Source: Chelatococcus reniformis
GTDB lineage: Bacteria; Pseudomonadota; Alphaproteobacteria; Rhizobiales; Beijerinckiaceae
NCBI RefSeq assembly: GCF_014640075.1
Contig: NZ_BMGG01000001.1
Location: forward strand, 62,001-126,000
Length of the DNA stretch: 64,000 nt
Direction of reading: 5' to 3'
The notes under the pieces are model-generated. The model had not been told where the DNA came from. It made no database searches and saw only the letters and a program-made list of their open reading frames with translations. A program made the position numbers and the translations under genes. Positions 63,963 through 64,000 of the stretch are shown here, in pieces; the stretch's first letter is position 1; each line of letters opens with the position of its first letter.

Positions 63963-64000
63963 ATGGCTGCGCGGATATTTCTGGCCGGGGCATCCGGCGT
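63963..64000 (+). CDS. NAD(P)-dependent epimerase/SDR, N-terminal start only (runs off the window)
   Basis: A strong AAGGAGG ribosome site five bases upstream and the codons MAARIFLAGASG at the start announce a Rossmann-fold protein: the Gly-x2-Gly-x2-Gly nucleotide loop begins here. Only twelve residues are visible, so any closer assignment is impossible. Confidence 0.65.
   Translation, partial: MAARIFLAGASG

Overview
The window is a GC-rich, densely coded stretch of an alphaproteobacterial chromosome, almost certainly of the order Hyphomicrobiales (Rhizobiales) and close to the Bradyrhizobium / Rhodopseudomonas / Xanthobacteraceae side. The evidence is gene order and content: ahcY-divL-tsaE-murU-addB-addA-trxA, folC-accD-trpA-trpB-trpF, fabI-fabB-fabA next to a divergent irr, and proB-proA-nadD-rsfS-rlmH-envC-ctpA-rppH. 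Palindromic intergenic repeats of the kind common in that group are also present. No rRNA, tRNA, CRISPR array or intact insertion sequence was seen. All calls come from reading the sequence; no database was searched.

Layout. 1-2566: end of a nitrate/sulfonate-type ABC importer and a secreted TPR protein. 2673-9751: SAH hydrolase, the tyrosine pseudo-kinase DivL, a TsaE-sugar kinase fusion, and a MurU-like nucleotidyltransferase (cell-cycle control, tRNA modification, peptidoglycan recycling). 9748-16942: the AddAB double-strand-break helicase-nuclease and thioredoxin. 17013-26427: an accessory island between trxA and folC. It holds a cyclase-family hydrolase, a fumarylacetoacetase, an MHS-type MFS carrier, a three-subunit molybdenum hydroxylase, a TetR regulator, a methyltransferase and the decayed tail of a LysR gene carrying a hexanucleotide repeat. 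It looks like a catabolic operon for an unidentified ring compound. 26544-31823: folC, accD and trpABF. 32006-32148: a possible small RNA. 32192-36722: fabI, fabB, fabA, irr and an SH3-like secreted protein. 36951-41094: a 2-hydroxyacid dehydrogenase, a YiiX-like hydrolase, a CysZ-like membrane protein and an NDUFA9-like SDR.

41228-50106: proline synthesis, NAD synthesis, ribosome silencing, rRNA methylation, envelope proteolysis, a guanidinium exporter behind a guanidine-II riboswitch, and RppH. 50164-59187: a frameshifted DMT transporter, an ROK-type sugar kinase whose motifs are in circularly permuted order, an epoxide-hydrolase-like enzyme, a MarR-EmrA-EmrB efflux operon, and a LysR-controlled SMR exporter plus azoreductase. 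59211-63577: a complete SigF/NrsF hypochlorite-stress module (ECF sigma factor, redox-sensing anti-sigma factor, DUF1223 protein, methionine-rich peptide, cytochrome b and molybdopterin methionine-sulfoxide-reductase-like protein). It has two matching divergent GTAACC-N16-CGAA promoters. The window ends in the first codons of an NAD-dependent epimerase.

Most worth a second look: the permuted ROK kinase, the SigF module with its two promoters and a corrected sigF start, the catabolic island, the guanidine-II switch, the LysR remnant with a repeat tract, and the candidate small RNA between trpF and fabI.
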